A DNA stretch of 64,000 nt from Halopseudomonas formosensis (GTDB lineage Bacteria; Pseudomonadota; Gammaproteobacteria; Pseudomonadales; Pseudomonadaceae). Location of the stretch: the NCBI RefSeq assembly GCF_900115905.1, contig NZ_FOYD01000001.1, positions 310,001 to 374,000 of the forward strand, in the 5' to 3' direction. This document shows positions 8,742 through 21,731 of the stretch, in pieces. The notes under the pieces were generated by a model. That model was given only the letters and a program-made list of their open reading frames with translations, searched no databases and was not told the origin of the DNA. The translations under genes were made by a program, and so were the position numbers. Within the stretch, counting starts at the first letter, position 1. Each line of letters starts with the position of its first letter.

Positions 8742-11700
8742 ATGAGCGTTCCCTTCGTCCACCTGCGCGTCCATACCGAATACTCCCTGGTAGACGGCCT
8801 GGTCAGAATCAAGCCGTTCGTCAAGGCGGTCGCCGAGAAGGGCATGCCGGCCGTGGCGGTGACCGACCAGAGCAACATGTGCAGTCTGGTCAAGTTCTAC
8901 CGGGCGGCCATGGGCGCGGGGATCAAGCCGATCTCCGGGGTGGACCTCTGGGTCCAGGGTGAGGACGAGGACAGCCCGGTCAGCCGGCTGACCATGCTGG
9001 CCATGGACAATGTGGGTTATCGCAACATCACCGAGCTGGTGTCCCGCGGCTATACCGAGGGCCAGCGCAATGGTCTGGTTACCGTCCACCGCGACTGGGT
9101 GGCCGAGGCCAGCGCCGGGGTGATCGCGCTGTCAGGCGCCAAGGAAGGGGAGATCGGCCAGGCCCTGCTGTCCAGCGATCCGGCCCAGGCCGACCGTCTG
9201 GCAAATTACTGGATGCAGGTGTTTCCGGGGCGCTTCTATCTGGAGTTGCAGCGCACCAGTCGGGTCAATGACGAGCAGTACCTGCATGCCGCCGTGGCAC
9301 TGGCCGGACGTCTGGGCTGCCCGGTGGTGGCGACCAACGATGTGCGCTTTCTCAAGCGCGAGGACTACGAGGCCCATGAAACCCGCGTCTGCATCGGTGA
9401 GGGCAGGGCGCTGGGCGACCCGCGGCGGGTGCGCCTGTACAGCGAGGAGCAGTACCTCAAGTCCCCCGAGGAAATGGCCGAGCTGTTCTCCGACATCCCC
9501 GAGGCGCTGGAAAACTCGGTGGAGATCGCCCGGCGCTGCAACATCGACGTGCAGCTGGGCACCTACTACCTGCCGGAATTCCCCATCCCCGATGGCCTGA
9601 CCATGGACGAGTACTTCCGCAAGGTCTCGCTGGAAGGTCTGGAAGAGCGGCTCAAGGTGATCCTGCCACCCGGTTCGGAGAATTACGAGGAGCGCCGCCA
9701 GGTCTATCTGGACCGGCTCAAGTTCGAGCTGGATATCATCATCCAGATGGGCTTTCCCGGTTACTTCCTGATCGTGATGGACTTCATCAAGTGGGCCAAG
9801 AACAACGGCGTGCCGGTCGGCCCCGGCCGGGGTTCCGGGGCGGGATCGCTGGTCGCCTACGCGCTTTTGATCACCGACCTGGACCCGCTGCAGTACGACC
9901 TGCTGTTCGAACGCTTCCTCAACCCGGAACGGGTATCCATGCCCGACTTCGATATCGACTTCTGCATGGAAGGCCGCGATCGGGTCATCGAATACGTGGC
10001 CGAGGCCTACGGGCGCAACGCGGTATCCCAGATCATCACCTTCGGTACCATGGCGGCCAAGGCGGTGGTGCGTGACGTGGCCCGGGTGCAGGGCAAGTCC
10101 TACGGCCTGGCCGACAAGCTGTCGAAGATGATCCCCTTCGAGGTCGGCATGACCCTGGCCAAGGCCTACGAGCAGGAGGAGATGCTGCGCGACTTCCTTG
10201 CCGCCGACGAGGAGGCCCAGGAAATCTGGGACATGGCGGTCAAGCTCGAAGGCATCACCCGTAACGTCGGCAAGCACGCCGGCGGTGTGGTCATCGCCCC
10301 GACCAAGCTCACCGACTTCGCGCCCCTGTACTGCGACGAGGCCGGCGAGGGCCTGGTGACCCAGTTCGACAAGGACGACGTGGAGGCCGCCGGTCTGGTG
10401 AAGTTCGACTTCCTTGGTCTGCGGACGCTGACCATCATCAACTGGGCCATGGAAACCATCAACCGCGAGCAGGCGCGCCAGGGCCTGCCGCCGGTGGATA
10501 TCGACCGCATCCCGCTGGACGACCCCAAGACCTACGCCATGCTGCAGAAGGCGGAGACCACGGCGGTATTCCAGCTCGAATCCCGCGGCATGAAGGAGCT
10601 GATCAAGAAGCTCAAGCCTGACTGCCTGGAAGACATGATCGCACTGGTGGCCCTGTTCCGTCCGGGGCCGCTGCAATCGGGCATGGTGGACGACTTCATC
10701 AACCGCAAGCACGGGCGCGAGCCCATTTCCTACCCGCACCCGGATTACCAGTACGCCGGTCTTGAGCCGGTACTCAAGCCGACCTACGGCATCATCCTGT
10801 ATCAGGAACAGGTGATGCAGATTGCCCAGGTCATGGCCGGGTACACCCTGGGCGGCGCGGACATGCTGCGCCGGGCCATGGGCAAGAAGAAGCCCGAGGA
10901 AATGGCCAAGCAGCGCGCCATCTTCCTCGAAGGCTGCGCCGGGAACGGCATTTCCGCCGAGCTGGCGGGCAACATCTTCGACCTGGTGGAAAAGTTCGCC
11001 GGCTACGGCTTCAACAAGTCGCACTCCGCCGCCTACGGTCTGGTGTCCTACCAGACCGCCTGGCTCAAGGCGCACTATCCCGCGCCCTTCATGGCCGCGG
11101 TACTCTCGGCGGATATGCACAACACCGACAAGGTGGTCACGCTGATCGAGGAATGCCGCAGCATGAAGCTGCGCATCAAGGCGCCGGACGTGAACCTGTC
11201 GGAGTACAAGTTCACTGTGGATGACAGCGGCAGCGTGGTCTACGGTCTGGGTGCCATCAAGGGGGTGGGCGAAGGCCCGGTGGAGACCATAGTCAACACC
11301 CGGCAGCAGGGCGGTCCCTTTACCGACCTGTTCGACTTCTGCGCCCGGGTCGACCTCAAGCGCATCAACAAGCGGGTCATGGAGGCGCTGATCCGCTCCG
11401 GCGCGCTGGATTCCATGGGGCCCTTCTTCAGTACCGAGCAGCAGGCCTACCTGCAGCAGGTGGACCGCAACCGCGCGGCCCTGGCCGCAGCCATGGAGGA
11501 AGCCATCGCCGCTGCCGAGCAGACCCATCGCAGCGCCGACAGTGGCCACGATGACCTGTTCGGCGACCTGCTCGGGCCGGCGGCGGACCGGGATGTGTTC
11601 GAGGCCTACCGCAAGGTGCGCGAGTGGAGCTTCAAGGAGCGTCTGCGCGGCGAGAAGGAAACCCTGGGGCTGTATCTCACCGGCCACCCGATCGACGAGT

Positions 11701-12266
11701 ACGAGCAGGAAGTGCGCCGCTTTGCCCGCCAGCGCATCATCGACCTGAAGCCCTCCCGCGACGCCCAGACCATCGCCGGTCTGGTCTTCGACATGCGGGT
11801 GATGAAGAACAAGCGCGGCGACAAGGTCGGCTTCGTGACCCTCGATGACCGCTCGGCGCGCATCGAGGTATCGCTGTTCTCCGAGGCCTTCCAGGCGGCG
11901 CAGAACCTGCTGCAGAAGGATGCCCTGCTGGTGGTCGAAGGGGAGGTCGCGGTGGATGACTTCTCCGGCGGCATGCGGGTGCGCGCCAAACGGGTGATGA
12001 GCCTGGAGGAAGCGCGGACCTCCCTGCTGGAGAGCGTGCGCATCAGCCTCGACAGTCAGCGCCACGATCCGGGCTGTCTGCAGATGCTCGCCGGTGTGCT
12101 GCAGCGCTACCGCGGAGAATGCCCGGTGACCATAGAAGTGCAGCGGCCCGATGCCCAGGCCCTGCTGCGGCTGGGCGATGAGTGGCGGGTGGAGCCGGCC
12201 GATGATCTGGTTCAGACTTTACGTGACCAGCTGGGCAAAGGCAGCGTCTCTCTGCACTATAGATAA
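8742..12266 (+). CDS. dnaE: DNA polymerase III alpha subunit
   Basis: Replicative C-family polymerase subunit, 1174 aa from ATG 8742; the frame is open upstream but only this start gives the canonical [16 protein letters not shown]-terminus and it has AGGAAG in front. Order: PHP domain (residues ~5-270), polymerase core with catalytic Asp402 and Asp404 in PDFDIDFC, helix-hairpin-helix region, and a C-terminal OB fold ([18 protein letters not shown]). It is followed by accA after 99 bases in the usual Pseudomonas order. A second C-family polymerase (dnaE2) lies 17 kb downstream. Confidence 0.97.
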   Translation: MSVPFVHLRVHTEYSLVDGLVRIKPFVKAVAEKGMPAVAVTDQSNMCSLVKFYRAAMGAGIKPISGVDLWVQGEDEDSPVSRLTMLAMDNVGYRNITELVSRGYTEGQRNGLVTVHRDWVAEASAGVIALSGAKEGEIGQALLSSDPAQADRLANYWMQVFPGRFYLELQRTSRVNDEQYLHAAVALAGRLGCPVVATNDVRFLKREDYEAHETRVCIGEGRALGDPRRVRLYSEEQYLKSPEEMAELFSDIPEALENSVEIARRCNIDVQLGTYYLPEFPIPDGLTMDEYFRKVSLEGLEERLKVILPPGSENYEERRQVYLDRLKFELDIIIQMGFPGYFLIVMDFIKWAKNNGVPVGPGRGSGAGSLVAYALLITDLDPLQYDLLFERFLNPERVSMPDFDIDFCMEGRDRVIEYVAEAYGRNAVSQIITFGTMAAKAVVRDVARVQGKSYGLADKLSKMIPFEVGMTLAKAYEQEEMLRDFLAADEEAQEIWDMAVKLEGITRNVGKHAGGVVIAPTKLTDFAPLYCDEAGEGLVTQFDKDDVEAAGLVKFDFLGLRTLTIINWAMETINREQARQGLPPVDIDRIPLDDPKTYAMLQKAETTAVFQLESRGMKELIKKLKPDCLEDMIALVALFRPGPLQSGMVDDFINRKHGREPISYPHPDYQYAGLEPVLKPTYGIILYQEQVMQIAQVMAGYTLGGADMLRRAMGKKKPEEMAKQRAIFLEGCAGNGISAELAGNIFDLVEKFAGYGFNKSHSAAYGLVSYQTAWLKAHYPAPFMAAVLSADMHNTDKVVTLIEECRSMKLRIKAPDVNLSEYKFTVDDSGSVVYGLGAIKGVGEGPVETIVNTRQQGGPFTDLFDFCARVDLKRINKRVMEALIRSGALDSMGPFFSTEQQAYLQQVDRNRAALAAAMEEAIAAAEQTHRSADSGHDDLFGDLLGPAADRDVFEAYRKVREWSFKERLRGEKETLGLYLTGHPIDEYEQEVRRFARQRIIDLKPSRDAQTIAGLVFDMRVMKNKRGDKVGFVTLDDRSARIEVSLFSEAFQAAQNLLQKDALLVVEGEVAVDDFSGGMRVRAKRVMSLEEARTSLLESVRISLDSQRHDPGCLQMLAGVLQRYRGECPVTIEVQRPDAQALLRLGDEWRVEPADDLVQTLRDQLGKGSVSLHYR

Positions 12267-12365
12267 ACCGGATTCCCAAGGTACGGGTCGACGCCGTAAA
12301 GGCAATCCCGTAAGGTAACGCACAAAACAGGACGCCCCGCTGGGGGCCGCGGATAATCGACGCTT

Positions 12366-13322
12366 ATGATCAGAAGCCAGAAATACCTCGAATTTGAACA
12401 GCCGATTGCCGACTTGCAGGCCAAGATCGAAGAGCTGCGGCTGGTGGGCAGTGACAACGCGCTGAACATCACCGAAGAGATCTCCCGTCTGCAGGAGAAG
12501 AGCCGGACACTGACCGAGAGCATTTTTGCCAATCTGTCGAGCTGGCAGGTGACGCAGATGTCCCGCCATCCGCAACGTCCCTACACCCTGGATTACATCG
12601 AGCACATCTTCACCGATTTCGAAGAGCTGCATGGCGACCGGCACTTTGCCGATGACGCCGCCATCGTCGGCGGTATCGCCCGCCTCGACGGCCGTCCGGT
12701 CATGGTCATCGGCCACCAGAAGGGCCGCGACGTGAAGGAGAAGGTGCGCCGCAACTTCGGCATGCCCAAGCCCGAAGGCTACCGCAAGGCCTGCCGTCTG
12801 ATGCAGATGGCCGAGCGCTTCAAGATGCCGATCATCACCTTCATCGACACCCCCGGTGCCTACCCGGGCATCGACGCCGAGGAGCGTGGCCAGAGCGAGG
12901 CCATCGCCTGGAACCTGCAGGTCATGTCGCGCCTGAAGACGCCGATCATCTCCACCGTCATCGGTGAGGGTGGTTCCGGTGGTGCCCTGGCCATCGGTGT
13001 CTGCGACCGCCTGATGATGCTGCAGTACTCCATCTACTCGGTCATCTCCCCCGAAGGCTGCGCCTCCATCCTGTGGAAGAGCGCCGAGAAGGCTACCGAT
13101 GCCGCCGAGGCCATGGGTGTGACCGCCGGCCGCCTGAAGGAGCTGGGTCTGGTCGACAACCTCATCGAGGAGCCCCTGGGCGGTGCCCACCGGGATCCCG
13201 CCGAAGTCGCCGCGCGCATCAAGGCGCAGCTGCTGCTCGAGCTGGAGAAGCTCGACCAGCAGTCGGTCGACGAGCTGCTGGACAGTCGCTTCGAGCGGCT
13301 GATGGCCTTCGGTCTGCAGTAA
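12366..13322 (+). CDS. accA: Acetyl-CoA carboxylase carboxyltransferase subunit alpha
   Basis: Alpha half of the carboxyltransferase that makes malonyl-CoA for fatty acid synthesis; its partner accD is not in the window. The 318-aa protein begins [18 protein letters not shown], typical of AccA, and carries the crotonase-fold core with [17 protein letters not shown] and the oxyanion-hole [12 protein letters not shown]. The start at 12366 has no strong ribosome site but matches family length. The tilS ATG follows its TAA with no gap, suggesting coupled translation. Confidence 0.97.
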   Translation: MIRSQKYLEFEQPIADLQAKIEELRLVGSDNALNITEEISRLQEKSRTLTESIFANLSSWQVTQMSRHPQRPYTLDYIEHIFTDFEELHGDRHFADDAAIVGGIARLDGRPVMVIGHQKGRDVKEKVRRNFGMPKPEGYRKACRLMQMAERFKMPIITFIDTPGAYPGIDAEERGQSEAIAWNLQVMSRLKTPIISTVIGEGGSGGALAIGVCDRLMMLQYSIYSVISPEGCASILWKSAEKATDAAEAMGVTAGRLKELGLVDNLIEEPLGGAHRDPAEVAARIKAQLLLELEKLDQQSVDELLDSRFERLMAFGLQ

Positions 13323-14648
13323 ATGTCTGATCTGCAGGGTGTGCTGGAGCAACTGGCACCCTGCATGGATGCCCCGGCACTCTGGCTGGGGCTATCCGGC
13401 GGGCTCGACTCCATGGTGCTGCTGCATGCCGTCACCGAGTTGCGCCGCCACTCTCCGCTTCCCCCCCTCAAGGCCATCCATGTTCACCACGGCATCCATC
13501 CGGACGCCGATCGCTGGGTCGAGCATTGCCAGCGCGAGTGCGCTGCGCGCCAGGTCGATCTTGTTGTCCACCGCGTGACCCTGCCTTCCGGCGGCAATGT
13601 CGAGGAACTGGCCCGGGATGCCCGCTATGCCGTGTTCGAGCAGCAACTGGGCGCCGGCGACTGGCTGCTGCTGGCCCACCACGCCGATGATCAGCTGGAA
13701 ACCCTGCTGTTCCGTCTGATGCGCGGTACCGGCGTGCGCGGTCTGGCCGGAATGCCGCGCAGCCGCGCGCTGGGGCAGGGCCGGCTCCTGCGCCCGCTGC
13801 TGGACTGGACCCGGGCGCAGCTGGCCGACTGGGCGAGGGCGCAGGAACTGGCCTGGATCGAGGATCCGGCCAACGCCGATCCCCGTTATGCCCGCACCGC
13901 GCTGCGCCACCAGCTGCTGCCTTATCTGCGCCAGCACTGGCCGGCGCTGCCGGACAATCTGCTGCGCCTGGCCGGGCATGCGGGCGAAGCCAACCAGCTG
14001 CTCGACGAGCGCGCCGCCGAGGATCTGCAGGCGCTGAGCGAGCCACCGGCTGATCCCTGGCTGGCCTGCTGGCCGAGCCTGGACATGCAAGCTCTGGGCG
14101 GGCTCAGCCCGGCCAGACAAAAGAATCTGTTGCGCTACTGGCTGCACCAGCAGGGTCTGCGTCTGCCCGATCAGCGCCATCTGCACACCCTGCTCGAGCA
14201 GCTGGCCGCCGCCGATGACAGCCAACCCCGGGTGCGCATTCATCAGGGGCTGGTGCACCGCTCGTCGGGACGTCTCTGGCTGCTGCCGGAGCAGGGTGTA
14301 CCCGCGGGCCAGGACCAGAGCTGGGAGGCGGGCAGCAGCGTGAAGCTGGCTGCCGGCAATGGTTGGCTGCGCTGCAGCGCAGGTGGCCCACTGGCTCTGC
14401 GCGTCGGGCAGTGGCGTATCGGCTATCGGCAGGGCGGGGAGGAGATCCGGTTGCCCGGGCGTCCGACCCAGAGCCTGAAGAATCTGTTCCAGAGCGCCGG
14501 TATTCCGGCCTGGCTGCGCCCCGCGGTGCCCTTGCTATACTGCGACGAGCGGCTCGTTTCGGTGGCAGGCCGGTGGCATGCGGAATCCGCGCTGGCCGAT
14601 GCCGGTGAGGCCGGCTTTGGTGTGATCTGGGAGCCGATTCCGGATTGA
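13323..14648 (+). CDS. tilS: tRNA(Ile)-lysidine synthetase
   Basis: ATP-dependent enzyme that attaches lysine to C34 of tRNA-Ile(CAU), changing both its charging and its codon reading; essential in most bacteria. The PP-loop SGGLDS is at residues 25-30, followed by HVHHGIHPDA and LLLAHHADDQLETLLFRLMRGTG, all TilS hallmarks. The C-terminal substrate-binding domain (RPTQSLKNLFQSAGIP) is present and the 441-aa length is normal. It abuts accA and ends 107 bases before pyrG. Confidence 0.96.
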   Translation: MSDLQGVLEQLAPCMDAPALWLGLSGGLDSMVLLHAVTELRRHSPLPPLKAIHVHHGIHPDADRWVEHCQRECAARQVDLVVHRVTLPSGGNVEELARDARYAVFEQQLGAGDWLLLAHHADDQLETLLFRLMRGTGVRGLAGMPRSRALGQGRLLRPLLDWTRAQLADWARAQELAWIEDPANADPRYARTALRHQLLPYLRQHWPALPDNLLRLAGHAGEANQLLDERAAEDLQALSEPPADPWLACWPSLDMQALGGLSPARQKNLLRYWLHQQGLRLPDQRHLHTLLEQLAAADDSQPRVRIHQGLVHRSSGRLWLLPEQGVPAGQDQSWEAGSSVKLAAGNGWLRCSAGGPLALRVGQWRIGYRQGGEEIRLPGRPTQSLKNLFQSAGIPAWLRPAVPLLYCDERLVSVAGRWHAESALADAGEAGFGVIWEPIPD

Positions 14649-14673
14649 GCAAGATCGGGCTGTCTGGTATCCT
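14645..14673 (+). promoter_or_regulatory. Candidate promoter for pyrG
   Basis: TTGAGC (14645-14650), a 17-base spacer and TATCCT (14668-14673) resemble a sigma-70 promoter, overlapping the tilS stop and 80 bases before the pyrG ATG. The leader also contains a short pyrimidine-rich stretch. Spacing and position fit, but the -10 match is only partial. Confidence 0.4.
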
Positions 14674-14734
14674 GACTTCCCATCTTGACGAGACTTTCGT
14701 CTCCCTTCGAACTCCTGCGGCTGCGACCGCTTAA

Positions 14735-16387
<1,653 letters not shown>

Positions 16388-16394
16388 GGAGTAG

Positions 16395-18594
<2,200 letters not shown>

Positions 18595-18605
18595 TAGCCG
18601 GCAGA

Positions 18606-18625
18606 GGGCGGGCTCCGGTCCGCCC
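18606..18625 (+). terminator. GC-rich hairpin between eno and ftsB
   Basis: GGGCGG (18606-18611) pairs with CCGCCC (18620-18625) around an 8-base loop, directly after the eno stop. There is no T-run, so it is more likely an attenuating or mRNA-stabilising hairpin than a full terminator, letting reduced transcription continue into ftsB. Confidence 0.4.
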
Positions 18626-18642
18626 CCAGGGAGAATCTGCGC

Positions 18643-18918
18643 TTGAAATGGCTCTGGGTAATATCGCTGGCCCTGCTCGCCGCCCTGCAGTATCGCCTGT
18701 GGGTCGGTGAAGGCAGTCTGGCGCATGTTGCCCAGCTCAAGCAGGAGATTGCCGAACAGCAGCGCGAGAACGAGAAGCTGCTGGAACGTAATCGCGTCCT
18801 GACCGCCGAAGTCATCGAGCTGAAGCAGGGGCTGGAGACCATCGAGGAACGTGCCCGTCACGAACTCGGCATGGTCAAGGAAGGCGAAACCCTGTTCCAG
18901 TTGAGTGGCGATGACTGA
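18643..18918 (+). CDS. ftsB: Cell division protein FtsB
   Basis: Small bitopic divisome protein that bridges FtsL and FtsQ. It begins at TTG 18643, the only in-frame start consistent with the family, preceded by CAGGGAGA; the nearby ATG at 18648 is out of frame. One N-terminal membrane segment (WLWVISLALLAALQYRLWV) is followed by a coiled coil (VAQLKQEIAEQQRENEKLLE) and the conserved ERARHELGMVKEGETLFQ tail. 91 aa is typical. Its end overlaps the ispD start. Confidence 0.94.
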   Translation: MKWLWVISLALLAALQYRLWVGEGSLAHVAQLKQEIAEQQRENEKLLERNRVLTAEVIELKQGLETIEERARHELGMVKEGETLFQLSGDD

Positions 18919-19603
18919 CCCCCTCATTCCCTTCTGGGTGGTGATTCCTGCAGCGGGCGTCGGCTCGCGGATGCAGGCCGACCGCCCCAAGCAGTACCTG
19001 CCCCTTGCCGGGCGCGCCCTGATCGAACATACCCTGGATTGCTTCCTCGGCCAGCCCGGCCTGCGGGGTCTGGTGGTGTGCCTGTCCGTGGATGATGGCT
19101 GGTGGCCGGATCTGCCCTGTGCCAGCGATGAGCGCATCCAGCGCGCCGATGGCGGAAGGGAGCGGGCGGACTCGGTGCTCAGCGGGTTGGACCGGCTGGT
19201 CGAGCTGGGTGCCGATGACGCTGACTGGGTGCTGGTGCATGATGCCGCCCGGCCCAATCTGGCCGAGTCCGATCTGCACCGTCTGCTGGCAGAATTGCGT
19301 GACGACCCGGTTGGCGGCCTGCTGGCCGTTCCGGTACGCGATACCCTGAAAATGGTCGGCGCCGATGGCCGGGTGACCGCCACGCCGGACCGCTCCCAGT
19401 TCTGGCAGGCCTATACGCCGCAGATGTTCCGCCTCGGTGCCTTGCGCCGTGCGCTGGGCGAGGCACTGGCCGCCGGCGCCAATATCACCGATGAAGCCTC
19501 GGCCATCGAATGGGCAGGGCAGGCGCCACGGCTGATCGAAGGCCGGGCGGACAATATCAAGGTCACCCGCCCGGAAGACCTGGAATTTCTGCGCCGGCGT
19601 TGA
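18911..19603 (+). CDS. ispD: 2-C-methyl-D-erythritol 4-phosphate cytidylyltransferase
   Basis: Third committed enzyme of the MEP isoprenoid pathway, transferring CMP to MEP. From ATG 18911 (inside the ftsB 3' end, 8-base overlap) it encodes 230 aa. The nucleotide-binding motif VVIPAAGVGSRMQADRPKQY is intact, as are VLVHDAARPNL and the C-terminal IKVTRPEDLEF. ispF, often adjacent, is not the next gene here: a divergent GST gene ends 46 bases downstream. Confidence 0.95.
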   Translation: MTDPLIPFWVVIPAAGVGSRMQADRPKQYLPLAGRALIEHTLDCFLGQPGLRGLVVCLSVDDGWWPDLPCASDERIQRADGGRERADSVLSGLDRLVELGADDADWVLVHDAARPNLAESDLHRLLAELRDDPVGGLLAVPVRDTLKMVGADGRVTATPDRSQFWQAYTPQMFRLGALRRALGEALAAGANITDEASAIEWAGQAPRLIEGRADNIKVTRPEDLEFLRRR

Positions 19604-19648
19604 GCTGGCTTTTTCTATCCAGCTGGCTGAAGCCGTACCTTCTCGGGT

Positions 19649-20731
19649 TCAGCCCCGCACCAGTCGGTTGTTCTCGCGGCGCACGCGCACCGGCAGGGGT
19701 GTCGCCAGAGCCGCTGCCGCCTGCTCGCCGAGCAGCGCGGTCACCGTCTGCCTTGCCTGATCATCCATCTCGGCGTAGTGGTCCAGCGCCCGCTGCCACA
19801 TCCACAGGTTGTAGGGAAACACCAGCCGCTCCTCCTCGGTATCCCCCACGCGGTAGCGCAGGCTGCCGATGGCGCGGGGGATTTCCGGGGTATCCGGATT
19901 GGCGTCGGCCCACTGCTGCAGCTGGCGCGCCGTCTCCTGCAGCACCGGAACCTGCTCGGTGAACATGCGCTGCAGTACCGGCAGCAGGGTGAGGGGCAGC
20001 TCATCGTCAGGCAGGAAATCCCCGGCGGCGGGCGGATCTATCATCCGTTCCACCCAGGCTGCGACCTGGGGCGCCTTCTCGCGCATCAGCCGGCCCGAGG
20101 CCGGGTCCCGATAGAGGTGGGCATACAGGGGGCCGATCAGACCGTAATCGCCGATGCTGGGGCGACCACCCAGCAGGAAGTCGTGCTCGGCAAAGTGCCG
20201 GTCCAGTTCCGCGAGCAGCGCCAGATAGCTCTGCTCCAGCGCCGCCCGGGAGTGCGGGGTAACGCCGAGCCGGGGCAGGGCACCGGCGAAGGGGCCGGAG
20301 GCTTCCAGACCGGCCTGACACTGCTCCTCGGCGCTGGCCTCGGGCAGACGCACGCGACCGAATTCGGCAATGGCGAACTCCCGGTTCTCATCGATCATCC
20401 AGCGGTAGAGCATCGCCGGAATCACCAGCCATTCGTCACCGTAGATCTCCAGCAGCAGAGCGATCAGCTTCTGGCAGGGGCTGGTGGGGTAGATGGCGGG
20501 CTCGGGAAACTGCTGCTCCAGATGGTCGATGATCTCGGTGGAGTCCTGCAGTACCTGGTCCTGGGGGGTGACCAGCACCGGGATGTAGCGCACCCCGGTA
20601 CGCGGAATGATCAGGTCGCGATAGACCTGGGGCGTGGCCAACTGCTCGGTGAAGGGGATGCCCTTGAACTGCAGATAGCTGCGTACCTTGCCGGTATAGA
20701 GGGAAACCGGCGCGCCGATCAACTGATACAT
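19649..20731 (-). CDS. Glutathione S-transferase family protein
   Basis: 360-aa two-domain GST-like protein, longer than classical GSTs (~210 aa). The N-terminal thioredoxin-like domain (residues ~1-80) reads LIGAPVSLYTGKVRSYLQFK, with the glutathione-side motif YIPVLVTPQ and DSTEIIDHLE; a long all-helical C-terminal region follows. No Cys is present at the usual N-terminal position, and Ser9 or Tyr11 could serve as the catalytic residue. The substrate is unknown. It is transcribed away from the DUF2889 gene and convergently with ispD. Confidence 0.75.
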   Translation of the reverse strand: MYQLIGAPVSLYTGKVRSYLQFKGIPFTEQLATPQVYRDLIIPRTGVRYIPVLVTPQDQVLQDSTEIIDHLEQQFPEPAIYPTSPCQKLIALLLEIYGDEWLVIPAMLYRWMIDENREFAIAEFGRVRLPEASAEEQCQAGLEASGPFAGALPRLGVTPHSRAALEQSYLALLAELDRHFAEHDFLLGGRPSIGDYGLIGPLYAHLYRDPASGRLMREKAPQVAAWVERMIDPPAAGDFLPDDELPLTLLPVLQRMFTEQVPVLQETARQLQQWADANPDTPEIPRAIGSLRYRVGDTEEERLVFPYNLWMWQRALDHYAEMDDQARQTVTALLGEQAAAALATPLPVRVRRENNRLVRG

Positions 20732-20898
20732 GGATCATCCTGTGTTCTGATTGTAATGAGCGCGGACCCACGCTGTGATCGGGTATTTTCGGGCTAAATG
20801 ATCTTTGTTGCCACACCCGAATGTGGGTAACCTGTCCACTGTCGAGACAGATCTGCCCAGGTCAAAGCCAAATACAAGAACAGCAGTCGGGGCTCAGC

Positions 20899-21639
20899 AT
20901 GCCAGCATTGGATTCACCGCACGTCTTCTTCCGCCGCGTTATCTTCGATGTCACCGATACCCAGTGCCAGGTGGCCATGGAAGATGAGCATCACTATTTT
21001 GTCCTGACCCTGGGGCATGATGGGCAGCGTATTACCTCGGTCGACAGCACCGCCCGCCGCACCCCCTGGACCCTATGCCCCCAGGCCGCAGCCAGATTGC
21101 AGGAATTCGTCGGTCAGCCGCTGCGCCAGCGCATTGCGGTCAACCTGCCGGAGATCGATGCCAAGCAGCAGTGCACCCACCAGTACGACCTGCTCATGGT
21201 CGCTCTGGTCCAGGCGGCCAGGCCCGGCTACCGCGAATATGTCTCGCGGGTGGTGGGCGCCATGCATGAGTACCGCCACGCCGAACTCTGGCTGAATGAC
21301 GAGAAGCTGCTCGACTGGCGGCTGCGCGGCACCGCCATTCACAGCAACGACCAGTTCGACCAGCAGGACCTGCGCAGCATCATGCCCTGGGCCGAGCAGA
21401 CCCTGGACGACAGGCTGCTCGAAGCGCTCTATGTGCAGCGTCGCTCGGTCATGGTCGCCGCCAGCAAGGGCTTCAATCTGGACCTGATCAAGAATGCCGG
21501 GCAGGCCATGGCGGCTCGCGCCGGCGCCTGTTTCGTGTTCCAGCCGGAACGCGCGGAGCAGGCGATCCGGGTGATCGGCAGTACCCGTCAGGACGTAACC
21601 GGTCCGGAAGATCTGCTGGTGGACGTCGCCAGAAACTGA
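20899..21639 (+). CDS. DUF2889 family protein
   Basis: 246 aa from ATG 20899; the frame is open to 20821 but the upstream residues look non-coding. The pattern fits DUF2889: FFRRVIFDVTDTQC, DGQRITSVDSTARRTPWTLC, LQEFVGQPL and QCTHQYDLLMVALVQA. The conserved Cys-Thr-His could bind metal, but no function is established for this family. No signal peptide or membrane segment is visible. It is divergent from the GST gene and 92 bases upstream of the OsmC-YcaO gene, so co-transcription is possible. Confidence 0.7.
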   Translation: MPALDSPHVFFRRVIFDVTDTQCQVAMEDEHHYFVLTLGHDGQRITSVDSTARRTPWTLCPQAAARLQEFVGQPLRQRIAVNLPEIDAKQQCTHQYDLLMVALVQAARPGYREYVSRVVGAMHEYRHAELWLNDEKLLDWRLRGTAIHSNDQFDQQDLRSIMPWAEQTLDDRLLEALYVQRRSVMVAASKGFNLDLIKNAGQAMAARAGACFVFQPERAEQAIRVIGSTRQDVTGPEDLLVDVARN

Positions 21640-21731
21640 ATCGCGGCCTGCCACCAGTCATTTAGCCGCGACCCGGGCGGCGAAAATCCGGATAATGGCC
21701 GGTCATTCTGTTCGCCCGCTCTGGTACCCGC

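Noticed and set aside
9132-12065. 977-codon open frame antisense to dnaE
   Set aside because: Shadow of a GC-rich gene: repetitive His/Gly/Val-rich translation without domains, fully overlaid by a canonical dnaE.
19625-19654. GGCTGAA/TTCAGCC inverted repeat considered as ispD terminator
   Set aside because: 16-base loop, no T-run and overlap with the convergent GST stop codon; too weak to annotate.
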